A stretch of DNA of 64,000 nucleotides, taken from positions 62,001 through 126,000 of the forward strand of contig JBHYDC010000013.1 of the NCBI GenBank assembly GCA_051861205.1, in the 5' to 3' direction. The first letter of the stretch is position 1; every line of letters begins with the position of its first letter. The stretch comes from JBHYDC01 sp051861205. GTDB taxonomy: Bacteria > Pseudomonadota > Alphaproteobacteria > Rhizobiales > Pleomorphomonadaceae. Below are positions 1 through 8,532 of the stretch, piece by piece. The notes under the pieces were generated by a model. It was not told where the DNA came from, searched no databases, and saw nothing but the letters and a program-made list of their open reading frames with translations. A program made the position numbers and the translations under genes.

Positions 1-160
1 CGATGATCGCGGCCGCGATCGGATCCAGCCGCACGGCGCGCTCGGGCGCGAGCAGCATATGCATCCGCCGCACCGCGTCGAAACGGGGCCGAACGCCTCT
101 TGGTAGGCGCGGCACCGCGCCATCCGGCAACCGGTCTTCGAGTGAGGCGATGTCCGTCAT
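1..160 (-). CDS. pqqD: PqqD, PQQ biosynthesis peptide chaperone (3' part outside window)
   Basis: Only the first 53 codons are inside the window. The reading frame starts at an ATG that overlaps the pqqC stop as ATGA (157-160). The visible N-terminus contains LPRGVRPRFD followed by LLAPERAVRLDP, which matches the conserved core of the PqqD family (winged-helix peptide-binding RRE domain). Known role of the family: PqqD binds the PqqA precursor and presents it to the radical-SAM enzyme PqqE. The four-base overlap implies translational coupling with pqqC, and pqqE would be expected just beyond the window edge. Confidence 0.9.
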   Translation of the reverse strand, partial: MTDIASLEDRLPDGAVPRLPRGVRPRFDAVRRMHMLLAPERAVRLDPIAAAII

Positions 161-915
161 GCCGCCCGCCCTTCAGCAAGAATGCCCTCGCCCGTTTGCC
201 ACGCCCCCGGCGCCGGCAGGACCGGATCGACATAGGCAAGCCAAAGCGCATCAAGCTGCGCCCAAAGCACATCGGTCTTGAAGGTCAGCGCGGCCAGCGC
301 CGCCTGCTGCTGCGGGGCCGTAACCGCGTTCCGCTTCACGTAGTCCAGCGCGAAGGACGCATCGCGCGGCGCCTGATCCAGCCGGCGGCGGAAATAGCTG
401 ACAACCCGGTCGTTGATGAAGTCGTAGTGCTCCAGCATCCCGGAAATCCGCTCCTCATGCAGCTTCGGGGCGAAGAGTTCGGTCAGCGACGAGGCCACCG
501 CCTCAAGCAGCGTCCGCTCCTTCACGAAGGTGAGATAGGCCTGCGTGGCGAACCGCGTCGCCGGCAGCGCGCCGCGCCGCGACATCACATAATCCCGCTC
601 AAAGCCAAGCCCGTCCGTCAGCATCAGCCAGCGGTCGATCCCACCCTCGCCGCCCTCCAGCCCATCGTGATCGGTGATCCGGTGCAGCCATTCGCGCCGA
701 AGGTCGCGGTCCTCGCACCGCGCCATCAACGCCGCGTCCTTCTGCGGAATGATCGCCTGATAGCAATAGCGGTTGAGCGCCCACGCCCGCACCTGATCGA
801 TCGTGCAACCGCCCCCATGCAGCCGCCGGTGAAACGGATGCAGGCTGTGATAGCGCTCCGCCCCGATCGCCCTCAGTGCAGCCTCGAAAGCCTCGGGGCT
901 CAGCACATCCGTCAT
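157..915 (-). CDS. pqqC: PqqC, pyrroloquinoline-quinone synthase
   Basis: The product is 252 residues, the usual size of PqqC. This cofactorless oxidase of the TenA-like all-helical fold carries out the final ring closure and eight-electron oxidation that makes PQQ. The N-terminal region shows the LHPFHRRLHGG and WALNRYCYQAIIPQKDAA stretches typical of the family, with active-site His, Arg and Tyr residues. It overlaps pqqB by four bases at its start (ATGA, 912-915) and pqqD by four bases at its end, so pqqB, pqqC and pqqD are translationally coupled in one operon. The product is cytoplasmic. Confidence 0.95.
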   Translation of the reverse strand: MTDVLSPEAFEAALRAIGAERYHSLHPFHRRLHGGGCTIDQVRAWALNRYCYQAIIPQKDAALMARCEDRDLRREWLHRITDHDGLEGGEGGIDRWLMLTDGLGFERDYVMSRRGALPATRFATQAYLTFVKERTLLEAVASSLTELFAPKLHEERISGMLEHYDFINDRVVSYFRRRLDQAPRDASFALDYVKRNAVTAPQQQAALAALTFKTDVLWAQLDALWLAYVDPVLPAPGAWQTGEGILAEGRAA

Positions 916-1859
916 AGCAAAACCTCCAGCCCGTCATGGGCCACAATCCATCCCGCCGCTTCAACCGCCCGCCGCTCCGGCGATCCCTCGCGCAGCACCG
1001 GGTTCGTGTTGTTGATGTGCACGTAGATGCGCCGCTTCACGGCGATGTCCGCGAAAGCGGCCAGCGACCCGTCCGGCCCGCTCATCGCCATATGCCCCAT
1101 CCGCCGCCCGGTCTTGGTGCCAACGCCGAGCCGGATCATTTCGTCGTCGGTGTAGACCGTGCCGTCGAAAAACACCGCGTCCGCGCCGCGAAGGGGCGCA
1201 GCCAGCTCAGCCGTCATCTTGGCGCATCCGGGAATCCAGTGGATCCGCTCGCCGCGCGGGCCGGTCATCTCCACGCCCACGGTCTGCTCGCCCTCAAGAT
1301 CGGTCGCCACGCTCTCGCCTTCGAGATAGAGCGGCACCTTGCCGGGCACCGAATAGAGCCGGGCCATCACGCCCGCCACAAGTTCGACCGGTGTCTCAAG
1401 GGCCGCCGTTTCGAAGCGCACGAGCGACCGGTCGAGCCCTTTGAAAATCGGATTGCTGTCGATCACGGAAAGCGTCTCCCCCGTCGCGACGAGGCGAAAC
1501 GGCTCAGCCTCGCGCAGCGAAAGCAGCCCCGCGATCGCGTCGATATCGGCGTTGGTAATCATCACCGTTCGGATCGGCGAATGCCGCCCGCCCACCCGTT
1601 CGGGTTCGCCCGGATGCAGCAGCGGATTGGCGGCGATCTGTGCGATGATCTCCGGCGCGGCATTCAATACCGCGACGCTTTCCCCGTCGGCCGTAACCGC
1701 CAGCGAGGCTTGTGTTCGCGCCCTCAGTCCCGGTTCGCCGCGCCGAAACCCCGCGCAGTTCGGGCAGTTGCAGTTCCACTGGGGAAAGCCCCCGCCTGCC
1801 GCCGCACCAAGGACAAGGGCGCGAAGCCGCAACGCTGCGGCTTCGTCCCGTTCAGGCAT
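912..1859 (-). CDS. pqqB: PqqB, PQQ biosynthesis metallo-beta-lactamase-fold protein
   Basis: The product is 315 residues from the ATG at 1859; the family is usually about 305. The frame stays open to 1949, but that extension would run through pqqA, and the recognisable protein begins just after 1859 with LVLGAAAGGGFPQWNC followed by NCPNCAGFRRG, the characteristic PqqB N-terminus. PqqB is a metallo-beta-lactamase-fold oxygenase proposed to hydroxylate the tyrosine of the Glu-Tyr dipeptide intermediate. The gene lies 7 bases downstream of pqqA and overlaps pqqC, in the order pqqA-B-C-D. Confidence 0.95.
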   Translation of the reverse strand: MPERDEAAALRLRALVLGAAAGGGFPQWNCNCPNCAGFRRGEPGLRARTQASLAVTADGESVAVLNAAPEIIAQIAANPLLHPGEPERVGGRHSPIRTVMITNADIDAIAGLLSLREAEPFRLVATGETLSVIDSNPIFKGLDRSLVRFETAALETPVELVAGVMARLYSVPGKVPLYLEGESVATDLEGEQTVGVEMTGPRGERIHWIPGCAKMTAELAAPLRGADAVFFDGTVYTDDEMIRLGVGTKTGRRMGHMAMSGPDGSLAAFADIAVKRRIYVHINNTNPVLREGSPERRAVEAAGWIVAHDGLEVLL

Positions 1860-1866
1860 GATCGAC

Positions 1867-1944
1867 TTACACTTCCGGGGGGAAGTACATGTTGATTTCC
1901 ATGCCCATGCAAAGCTCTTCGCACTTGGGGGAAGTCCAGGCCAT
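1867..1944 (-). CDS. pqqA: PqqA, 25-residue PQQ precursor peptide
   Basis: This is a small frame of 25 codons that is easily missed. It starts MAWTSPKCEEL and ends FPPEV. It contains EINMY, with Glu16 and Tyr20 separated by three residues, exactly the Glu/Tyr pair that PqqE cross-links to build PQQ (family knowledge). A strong ribosome-binding site, AGGAGGG, lies 4 bases upstream of the ATG. It is the first gene of the pqq operon, and a sigma70-like promoter lies about 85 bases upstream. Only one copy is seen in the window. Confidence 0.95.
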   Translation of the reverse strand: MAWTSPKCEELCMGMEINMYFPPEV

Positions 1945-2026
1945 TTCACCCTCCTGTGAGTTTTAGGCTGACAGGAGTAAGAATCGCCAGATTGCAGTGC
2001 ACACGCAAATTAAATTCAGTTAATGC

Positions 2027-2055
2027 AATATATTGATGGCGGCCGAAGCTTGCAA
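2027..2055 (-). promoter_or_regulatory. Probable promoter of the pqqABCD operon
   Basis: On the minus strand TTGCAA (2050-2055) and TATATT (2027-2032) are separated by exactly 17 bases, a good fit to the sigma70 -35/-10 layout. Transcription would start near 2020, giving a leader of about 75 bases before pqqA. No other promoter-like pair stands out in the 153 bases between otsB and pqqA. Confidence 0.5.
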
Positions 2056-2097
2056 GAAAAGGCGACAACCCGCAGCAAAGGCCGGTATACGGCCGAT

Positions 2098-2865
2098 TCA
2101 CAGTTGCTCGGCGTAGATCGCGAGCACCGCCCATGCGTCATCATGGCTGGATATCTGAGCGTCCACACCGGCCACGGACCGGCTCACGCTGATGCCGAAG
2201 CCGCCCATTTGCTGCGCCGCAACAAAAGCCGGCTCGTCCGGAATATCATCGCCGACATGAACGGGAATGCGCGAAGCAAAGGTCTCATGCGCCATGAAGG
2301 CATTGAGCGCGTGGCCTTTGTCAGCATCCGCCGGCACGATATCAATCGCAACCCGGCCCGGCATCACCTTCAGCCCCTTCGCGCGCTCCACGGCCAGCAT
2401 CACCACGCGCTCGCGGTCCGTATCGCCCTCGTCATAGACGAGCGCCATGCCGGCCGGTTTCCACTCGATCTCGATCTGCGGGAACAGCCGGGCCACATCC
2501 TCGGCAATGGTTTCATAAGTGCGGCGATGCTCCGCCGTCAGCACCGGCATCAGCCGCTTCCCACCCGGAAACCGGCGGTCGGCGCCCTGAAGCCCGCCGA
2601 CCGACATCACCAGCGGCGCGAACATCTCGTCCACCACTTCCACCGACCGCCCCGTCAGGATCGCCGTCGCACCACCGGTTGCGGCAATGATGCGCTCCAA
2701 GAGCGTCAGGCGTTCATGCGTCAGGCCATGCTGGCGGTCCTGATGGCGGATCCCGATCAACGTGCCGTCCACGTCGAGAAACAGCGCAAGACGATCCGGC
2801 GGCGGCAACTTGGCGGCAACGGCTCTGAGATCACTCAAGGAAAATCGCCCTGAAATCATTGACAT
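2098..2865 (-). CDS. otsB: Trehalose-phosphatase
   Basis: The product is 255 residues with the HAD-superfamily layout: the nucleophile motif DVDGT at residues 31-35, a GRSVEVVDE segment, and the acidic motif GDDIPDE near residue 220. This combination is typical of OtsB, which removes phosphate from trehalose 6-phosphate in the cytoplasm to make the osmoprotectant trehalose. The start lies inside the 3' end of the glycerate kinase gene (35-base overlap), so the two are probably translationally coupled. No otsA is in the window. An alternative start two codons in (2859) is possible. Confidence 0.85.
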   Translation of the reverse strand: MSMISGRFSLSDLRAVAAKLPPPDRLALFLDVDGTLIGIRHQDRQHGLTHERLTLLERIIAATGGATAILTGRSVEVVDEMFAPLVMSVGGLQGADRRFPGGKRLMPVLTAEHRRTYETIAEDVARLFPQIEIEWKPAGMALVYDEGDTDRERVVMLAVERAKGLKVMPGRVAIDIVPADADKGHALNAFMAHETFASRIPVHVGDDIPDEPAFVAAQQMGGFGISVSRSVAGVDAQISSHDDAWAVLAIYAEQL

Positions 2866-4105
2866 TGGTGCGCGTCGGCCCGGTTATCAAAAGATCGCCA
2901 AGGCTTTGAAACGCCGTATAGGCATTATTCTCAGAAAGATAGCTTTTCGGGTTAACGCCGCCGGCAAATAGCTTGCCCGCCGTCTCACCATCGCAAAAAG
3001 CGCCGGCATTGTCCTCGGTGCCATCGATCCCATCGGTGTCCGCCGCCATCGCAGTAATGCCGGGAATTCCAGAAATCCCGATCGCGAAGGCAAGCAGGAA
3101 CTCCACATTCCGCCCGCCGCGCCCGCCCTTGGCGCGAACCGTCACCGTCGTCTCGCCGCCCGAAAGCACCACGCACGGCCTTGAGAACGGCTGCCCGTGC
3201 GCCGCGATCTGCCGGGCCAGCGCGGCGTGAACCGATCCCACGTCGCGCGCCTCGCCCTCGATGGAGTCCGACAGGATATGCGCGCGAACCCCCGCCGCCT
3301 CCGCCGCCGCGGCAGCCGCTTCCAGCGACATCTGCGCCGCCGCGATCACCCGCTGGGTATCGCCGGCGAAATCGCCATCGTCGGGCTTGGGCGCCTCGGC
3401 CGCCTCGCGTCCCAGCCAGTCCATCGCGGCTGCCGGAAGCTCCATCCGGTAGCGCTCCACGATCGCCAGCGCATCCGCCCGCGTGGCCCTGTCCGGAATG
3501 GTCGGGCCGGAGGCGACCAACGCCGGATCGTCGCCCGGTATGTCGGAAAGCACCAGCGAATGAACCCGCGCCGGATGCGCCGCCCGCGCCAGCCGCCCGC
3601 CCTTGATAAGCGAGAGATGCTTGCGAACGCAGTTCATCTCATGGATCGACGCGCCGGACTGAAGCAGAACCTTATTGACCGCCCGCTTCACCTCCGCCCC
3701 GATGCTCGTCGGCGGCAGCGACAAAAGCGCGGACCCGCCGCCGGATATCAGCGCAACCACCTGATCGTCCGGCCCAAGATCGCGAACCAACTCCAAGATC
3801 CGCCCGGCCGCCGCCGCCCCTTGCGCGTCCGGAACAGGATGCGCGGCCTCCACGATTTCGATCTGCTCACAGGGATGGGCATGGCCGTAGCGCGTCACCA
3901 CCAGCCCCTCAAGCGGGCCGTTGCCGCGCGCCATCCAAGCCGCTTCGAAGGCCGACGCCATCGCCGCCGAGGCCTTTCCGGCACCCACGACGACCGTTCG
4001 CCCTTTCACCGGGGCCGGTAGATAATCAGCAATCATACGCGCCGGATCCGCCGCCGCAACCGCCGCATCGAACAGGCTTTTCAGAAATGCGCGGCGGTCC
4101 GCCAT
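2831..4105 (-). CDS. gckA: Glycerate 2-kinase, DUF4147/MOFRL family
   Basis: The product is 424 residues, the family length. The N-terminal DUF4147 domain shows VVGAGKASAAMA and ISGGGSALL; the C-terminal MOFRL domain shows VLSGGETTVT, GRGGRN and ADTDGIDGTEDNAGA. These are the marks of ATP-dependent glycerate 2-kinases (GckA/TtuD type, sometimes annotated as hydroxypyruvate reductase), which make 2-phosphoglycerate in the serine-cycle or glycolate/tartrate routes. The start at 4105 was preferred to 4126 because GGAGGGG lies 7 bases before it. It is followed by otsB with a 35-base overlap and preceded by the MFS gene (33-base gap). Confidence 0.85.
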   Translation of the reverse strand: MADRRAFLKSLFDAAVAAADPARMIADYLPAPVKGRTVVVGAGKASAAMASAFEAAWMARGNGPLEGLVVTRYGHAHPCEQIEIVEAAHPVPDAQGAAAAGRILELVRDLGPDDQVVALISGGGSALLSLPPTSIGAEVKRAVNKVLLQSGASIHEMNCVRKHLSLIKGGRLARAAHPARVHSLVLSDIPGDDPALVASGPTIPDRATRADALAIVERYRMELPAAAMDWLGREAAEAPKPDDGDFAGDTQRVIAAAQMSLEAAAAAAEAAGVRAHILSDSIEGEARDVGSVHAALARQIAAHGQPFSRPCVVLSGGETTVTVRAKGGRGGRNVEFLLAFAIGISGIPGITAMAADTDGIDGTEDNAGAFCDGETAGKLFAGGVNPKSYLSENNAYTAFQSLGDLLITGPTRTNVNDFRAIFLE

Positions 4106-4138
4106 CGTCACACCCCTCCCCGACATGCCCCGGGATCG

Positions 4139-5599
4139 CTATTCCGGCTGCGGCTCTACGGCGCGCTGGGCTTGCAGCGGTCGCTCCGCCATGAACGCCA
4201 GCAGCACAAGCGCGATCACTTGCGCAAGCGCCGCCACCGCGAACACCCAGCGGAACACCTCGGCCGCGTGCAGCCCCGCTGCCGGATCCACCAGCGAGCC
4301 CACCCCTTCGCCAACCCGCTCCACCACGCCCGTGCTGATCAAAATCGAGCCCAGCACCGCAACGCCGATCACCGATCCGAGCGACCGCATAAACGACAAG
4401 GTGGACGTCGCAACCCCAAGATCGCGCTGCTCCGCCGCATTCTGCACGGCAACAGTGGTAACCGGAAACTGCGTTCCCGTTCCAAATCCGATCACCGCCG
4501 TCAAAATCTCGATCACGAAGAAGGGCGCGCTGGTGGCAACCGCCGCAAGCACCAACAGGCCGACAACCGACACCACCCCGCCCCACATCGCGATGCGCTT
4601 GTAGTTCGTGCCCTTACGCATGAAGCGCCCGGCTACGCTGGCGCCGAACACCGTTCCCGCCATCAGCGCCACCAGCGCAAAACCCGCGCTCGCCGGGCCA
4701 AGCCCGACCACGAGTTGCAGGTAGACCGGCACATAAACCGTAAGCCCAACCGACGACGCCATCGAAAAAAACATGCTGGCGGTTGCCGCCGCGATCACCG
4801 GATTGGCCAGCACCCGCAGCGGTATCAACGGCTCCACCGCCCGCGTCAGGTGCCAGGCGAACACCGCGAACAGCGCCGTGGAGCCCACCAGCAGCCCCAT
4901 GATCACGCTCGAACTCCAACCGTAGGTCACCCCGCCCCACGTCAGCGCCAGTTGCAGCGCCACGGTCGCCGCCACGATCAGCGCGGCGCCCGTCAAATCC
5001 AGCGCATGCTTGCGCCGCACCTGCGGCATCTTCCGCAACGTGCGATCGGAGATCACGATGGCCGCTATCCCAAGCGGCAGATTGATCCAGAAAATCAGCG
5101 ACCAATGCACATGCTGCGCGAACACGCCGCCGATCATCGGTCCGGCTAAGCTCGCCAGCGCCCACATGCCGGAGATGTAGACCATGTATTTCGCCCGGTC
5201 GCGCGGCGGCACCGCATCGCCGATAATGGTCTGCGCCAGCGCGATCAGCCCGCCGCCGCCAAGCCCCTGCACCGCCCGGCCAAGCACCAGCCAGAACATG
5301 CTCGGTGCCAGCGCGCATAAAACCGATCCGACCAGGAAAATCGCCACCGCCGCATAGAGCACCGATCGCCGGCCGCGCAGATCGGCAAGCTTGCCGTAAA
5401 GCGGCGTCACCGCCGTTCCCGTCAGAAAATAGGCCGAAACTACCCACGGCAGCCACGTCACGTCGCCAAGCGAGGCGCCGATCGTGGGCAGGGCCGGCGA
5501 AATAATGGTCTGATCCAGCGCCGCGAGCAGCATGAACAACAAAGCACCCACCACGATCGCGCGGCGTTCCTCGTCGGAAACGACTGTGGGTGCATTCAT
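4139..5599 (-). CDS. MFS transporter, DHA2 (EmrB/QacA) drug:H+ antiporter type
   Basis: The product is 486 residues with about 14 hydrophobic segments, the hallmark of the DHA2 branch of the major facilitator superfamily. Visible motifs are LDQTIISPALPTI in the first helix (motif D1 of 14-helix exporters), GKLADLRGRRSVLY (motif A) and GRAVQGLGGGGL (motif B), followed by the PPRDRAKYM loop. It is an inner-membrane proton-driven exporter with unknown substrate. It heads the minus-strand group MFS-gckA-otsB with short spacing, which may be incidental. No dedicated regulator is adjacent. Confidence 0.85.
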   Translation of the reverse strand: MNAPTVVSDEERRAIVVGALLFMLLAALDQTIISPALPTIGASLGDVTWLPWVVSAYFLTGTAVTPLYGKLADLRGRRSVLYAAVAIFLVGSVLCALAPSMFWLVLGRAVQGLGGGGLIALAQTIIGDAVPPRDRAKYMVYISGMWALASLAGPMIGGVFAQHVHWSLIFWINLPLGIAAIVISDRTLRKMPQVRRKHALDLTGAALIVAATVALQLALTWGGVTYGWSSSVIMGLLVGSTALFAVFAWHLTRAVEPLIPLRVLANPVIAAATASMFFSMASSVGLTVYVPVYLQLVVGLGPASAGFALVALMAGTVFGASVAGRFMRKGTNYKRIAMWGGVVSVVGLLVLAAVATSAPFFVIEILTAVIGFGTGTQFPVTTVAVQNAAEQRDLGVATSTLSFMRSLGSVIGVAVLGSILISTGVVERVGEGVGSLVDPAAGLHAAEVFRWVFAVAALAQVIALVLLAFMAERPLQAQRAVEPQPE

Positions 5600-5676
5600 G
5601 TCGACTGAGTCCAGCTTGATGTAAGTCGCGCGACCATAAAGGGTCCTACCGGAAACGCCAGTATGGGTTACGCACC

Positions 5677-5916
5677 TCAGCTCCGCCCCAGCATCTCCCT
5701 CAAGGCATCGATGCGGCGCGACGCCTCCGCCTTGGTCAGCCCGTCCTCATAAGCCGAGGGATCGCCGGCTTCCTCCGACAATGTCTTGAGATAGGACGCC
5801 TGCGCACCCGTCATCCGGTCGTCGCCAGAAACCCAGTCCTCCGTGTCCTTCTCCAGATTGGAACCGGGGTTGTGGTCGAGCTTGGGGTTATGGTCGTAGT
5901 GGTCGCTCTCGGCCAT
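5677..5916 (-). CDS. DUF3072 family small protein
   Basis: The product is 79 residues from the ATG at 5916, preceded by AAGGAG at good spacing; the longer frame to 6042 was rejected because it lacks a ribosome site and family similarity. The product is hydrophilic and acidic. After a His/Asn/Asp-rich N-terminus come the DDRMTGAQASYLKTLSEEAG and LTKAEASRRIDAL stretches that characterise DUF3072, which resembles a SAP-like helical motif. Function is unknown; the family is common as a stand-alone gene in Hyphomicrobiales. A GGAAC element upstream resembles a stress promoter but has the wrong spacing. Confidence 0.75.
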   Translation of the reverse strand: MAESDHYDHNPKLDHNPGSNLEKDTEDWVSGDDRMTGAQASYLKTLSEEAGDPSAYEDGLTKAEASRRIDALREMLGRS

Positions 5917-6168
5917 GGCGCAGCTCCTTGCCTTCTTGCGCACGACCGAACCCTTGGTTTGAGTGCGGGGTTCCAAGGAGCGGACGATCAGCGCGTCGCT
6001 CAGGCTTTTGCGCGTAACATTTTGCGATGAATACCCTCCCATTCCGGCATAAACAAATCGAATTCACATGTATCCGAAGGATGATCAATGCTGGGCTTGC
6101 GAATTGCAAGATATGACTTCGTTAACAAACTAGAGATACTTTGCTATTGAACGATCCTCGGTGAGCAC

Positions 6169-7248
6169 ATGGCTGAACTGTCTGTTATCCAACGCCTTGC
6201 TTCCGCTCCAGGCGAAGTGTCCCGAGCGGAGGCTATTGCTGCGATTACATCTCTGTTCTTGACGTCGCCGACGGAGCCCTCCGAACGCGAGCGCCATGCC
6301 TTCAGCGACATCATCGCCAAGATGATCGCCGGTGCGGCAGCGGAACTCAGCGCGGATATCTCCGCCAAGCTCGCCTCGACGGATCGGATCACCCACGAAC
6401 TCGCGGTCGAACTCTCCGAGTCCGACCTCGATATCGCAGAAAGAATCCTCCGAAACTCGCCGCTTCTGTCCGACGAAGACCTCATTCGGCTTTCCCGCGA
6501 AAGAACGGTTCGGCACCGTCTCGCGATCGCCAATCGCTCGACGCTCAGCGAGCAGGTGACCGAAACGCTGGTGGACGTCGGCGAACACATCGTGCTGCGC
6601 AGCATGGCCGCCAACGACGGCGCCGCCTTTTCAAGCGACACGATGCGCGATCTGGTCACCAAGGCCGGCCACGATCCGCACGTCCAGAAAAGCCTCGCCC
6701 GGCGGTCCGCCGACAACCGGCTGTTCGGGCTCGCCCTTGAAGCGGCGCTGACCGAAGAACTGAAGGTAAAGCTCGGCACCTCGCTGAACCTCGTCAATGC
6801 CGAGCGGCTTGAATCCACCATCCGGCTCGCAACGACCCGCGCCGAGGAAGAGATCAAGGGGCGGATGAAAGAGCGGGTCGCCCTCAAGGTTGCGATCAGC
6901 GAAATCAACCTGCGCAATCAGACCGCCAATTCCGTCGTGGCCACGCTCGCTATCGAAAGGCGGCTGACCGACATCGCCACCTTGATTTCGGAGCTGCTGA
7001 ATCTGCCGAAAGTCGTCGGCATGGACGCCTTCCGGCGCGACGACCACACCTCCCTCGCCGTGCTGTGCCGGGGCCTTCTGATCGAGCCGGACACCTATGC
7101 CTCGATCATTGAAGCGCGCTGTGAGTTGAAGCGCATTCCCAAACCGGCTTTGGCAACAATCATGGAGGAATACGAAAGCATTCCTCCTCACCTTGCCATG
7201 CGCTCGATCCGGATCTTGAAGATACAACACCGCAACGTGCTTCGCTGA
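6169..7248 (+). CDS. DUF2336 domain-containing protein
   Basis: The product is 359 residues, soluble and mostly alpha-helical, without a signal peptide. Repeated motifs of the kind DxxxxIAxxLLxxSPxLSDEDLIxL (here ESDLDIAERILRNSPLLSDEDLIRL) and alternating VTEALVDVG-like helices are what defines the alphaproteobacterial DUF2336 family. Its biochemical role is not established, although members are often encoded near regulators of cell cycle or second messengers. It is a single gene, divergent from the DUF3072 gene, with a 250-base AT-richer upstream region. I give no functional assignment beyond the family. Confidence 0.75.
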   Translation: MAELSVIQRLASAPGEVSRAEAIAAITSLFLTSPTEPSERERHAFSDIIAKMIAGAAAELSADISAKLASTDRITHELAVELSESDLDIAERILRNSPLLSDEDLIRLSRERTVRHRLAIANRSTLSEQVTETLVDVGEHIVLRSMAANDGAAFSSDTMRDLVTKAGHDPHVQKSLARRSADNRLFGLALEAALTEELKVKLGTSLNLVNAERLESTIRLATTRAEEEIKGRMKERVALKVAISEINLRNQTANSVVATLAIERRLTDIATLISELLNLPKVVGMDAFRRDDHTSLAVLCRGLLIEPDTYASIIEARCELKRIPKPALATIMEEYESIPPHLAMRSIRILKIQHRNVLR

Positions 7249-7349
7249 GAGCGGAATGCACCTTCTTTGCCGGGCGCGGGCAAGGCGATGCAACGTGAAA
7301 TCCTTGCAAGCTTGAGCAGATGCCCCTTCGATCTATAAAAGATCGGTGG

Positions 7350-7374
7350 GGAACCTCACGTGGATCGGGCTGTT
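7350..7374 (+). promoter_or_regulatory. EcfG-type (general stress response) promoter
   Basis: GGAAC (7350-7354) is followed after 17 bases by GTT (7372-7374), the alphaproteobacterial EcfG sigma-factor signature (GGAAC-N16/17-GTT). The predicted transcription start near 7381 is about 25 bases ahead of the ATG at 7407, leaving a short leader. The match is seen directly in the sequence; assignment to the general stress regulon is inference. Confidence 0.6.
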
Positions 7375-7406
7375 GAGACAGATCCAATCAAGTGTGAGTG
7401 CTCGCC

Positions 7407-8363
7407 ATGTCTACCTTTTCCACCTCGCCCAACACGCCGCGCAACCGCGGCGATGACACCGCGCCCCACGTCAATCCGGTCACGCCGGCCGAGGATGCTC
7501 GCTCGATCATGCTCAACCGCGTATCCTGGGGCGCCGTTATGGCTGGCGTCGTCGTCGCCCTTGTCACGCACCTCATCTTGAACCTGCTCGGCATCGGCGT
7601 CGGCGCCGCGACGCTGGATCCGGGCGCCGGCGACACCCCCTCCGCAACCGGATTTTCGATCGCAGCCGGCGTCTGGTGGACGGTGGCCGGCATTCTGGCT
7701 TCGCTCGCCGGTGGCTACACGGCCGGAAGATTAGCCGGCAAACCAAAGGAATCCACCGCCGGTTGGCACGGCCTCACCTCGTGGGCCCTGACCACGCTGA
7801 TCATCTTCTATCTCCTGACATCGGCAATCGGCGGCATCCTCGGCGGCGTCTACAACACCGTTTCCGGCGCTGTTGGCAATGTGGCGCAGGCGGCCGGTGG
7901 CGCCGTCCAAGCCGCAGCGCCGTCCCTGGCCCAAGCCGCCGATCCCTTCTCAGCCATCGAAAACCAGATCCGCTCCGCGAGCGGCGGCCAAGATCCTGCC
8001 GCCTTGCGCGACACGGCCATTCAGGCCCTTCGCGCCGTCTTCACCGGCAATCAGTCCGAGGTGAACGACGCCCGCGAGCGCGCTGCGCAGGCCCTGGCAC
8101 AGGCTGAGCAGGTTCCGATTGAACAAGCCCGCAGTCAGATCCAGCAATATGAGCAGCAGTATCGCCAAACCCTCGATCAAGCCAAACAGCAGGCCACCGA
8201 AGCCGCCGACACCGCCGCAACCGCCGTCTCGACAGGCGCCCTCGTCTCCGCCGTCAGCCTCATCCTCGGCGCCATCGCCGCGTGGTTCGGCGGCCGCTGG
8301 GGCACCGTAGAGCCCACCATCACCGCCGACCCGACCCGCAGCACCACGCGCCTGCGCACCTGA
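7407..8363 (+). CDS. Hypothetical four-helix membrane protein (often annotated PhnA-like)
   Basis: The product is 318 residues from ATG 7407 (GTG at 7398 is the upstream alternative). Order of segments: polar N-terminus; two hydrophobic helices around AVMAGVVVALVTHLILNLLG and a Gly-rich WWTVAGILASLAGGY; a third at LTTLIIFYLLTSAIGG; a long Ala/Gln-rich coiled-coil-like stretch of about 100 residues with repeated AxxQAxxQ heptads; and a C-terminal helix ending in AAWFGGRWG. Proteins of this architecture are abundant in Hyphomicrobiales and lack a defined function. The EcfG-type promoter just upstream suggests induction under general stress, possibly in envelope maintenance. Confidence 0.65.
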   Translation: MSTFSTSPNTPRNRGDDTAPHVNPVTPAEDARSIMLNRVSWGAVMAGVVVALVTHLILNLLGIGVGAATLDPGAGDTPSATGFSIAAGVWWTVAGILASLAGGYTAGRLAGKPKESTAGWHGLTSWALTTLIIFYLLTSAIGGILGGVYNTVSGAVGNVAQAAGGAVQAAAPSLAQAADPFSAIENQIRSASGGQDPAALRDTAIQALRAVFTGNQSEVNDARERAAQALAQAEQVPIEQARSQIQQYEQQYRQTLDQAKQQATEAADTAATAVSTGALVSAVSLILGAIAAWFGGRWGTVEPTITADPTRSTTRLRT

Positions 8364-8379
8364 CGCGCGGTCTGAGAAG

Positions 8380-8413
8380 GCTCGCCGCGCGGTCAGCTAA
8401 GCGCGCGGCGGGC
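8380..8413. terminator. Strong GC-rich hairpin between convergent genes
   Basis: A 12-base stem (GCTCGCCGCGCG paired with CGCGCGGCGGGC, one G-T pair) with a 10-base loop sits just after the stop of the membrane protein gene. There is no T-run on either side, so it may only pause or protect RNA ends. It is the only structure seen in the 170 bases between the two convergent genes. Confidence 0.4.
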
Positions 8414-8532
8414 TACAATGCTAGAAAGCGGCACACACTGTCGCTTACCGACGCATTCTCAATCCTTGCGACACAGAGTTTTCGCCGGATGTGCCGGCTT
8501 CGAGCAGGTTCGTCGTCATAACGACCACCCGA

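Noticed and set aside
1860..1949. N-terminal extension of PqqB upstream of 1859
   Set aside because: The extra 30 residues overlap pqqA in another frame and do not resemble PqqB.
5917..6000. GGAAC...GTT upstream of the DUF3072 gene as an EcfG promoter
   Set aside because: The spacing is 18 bases rather than 16-17, so the match was judged insufficient.
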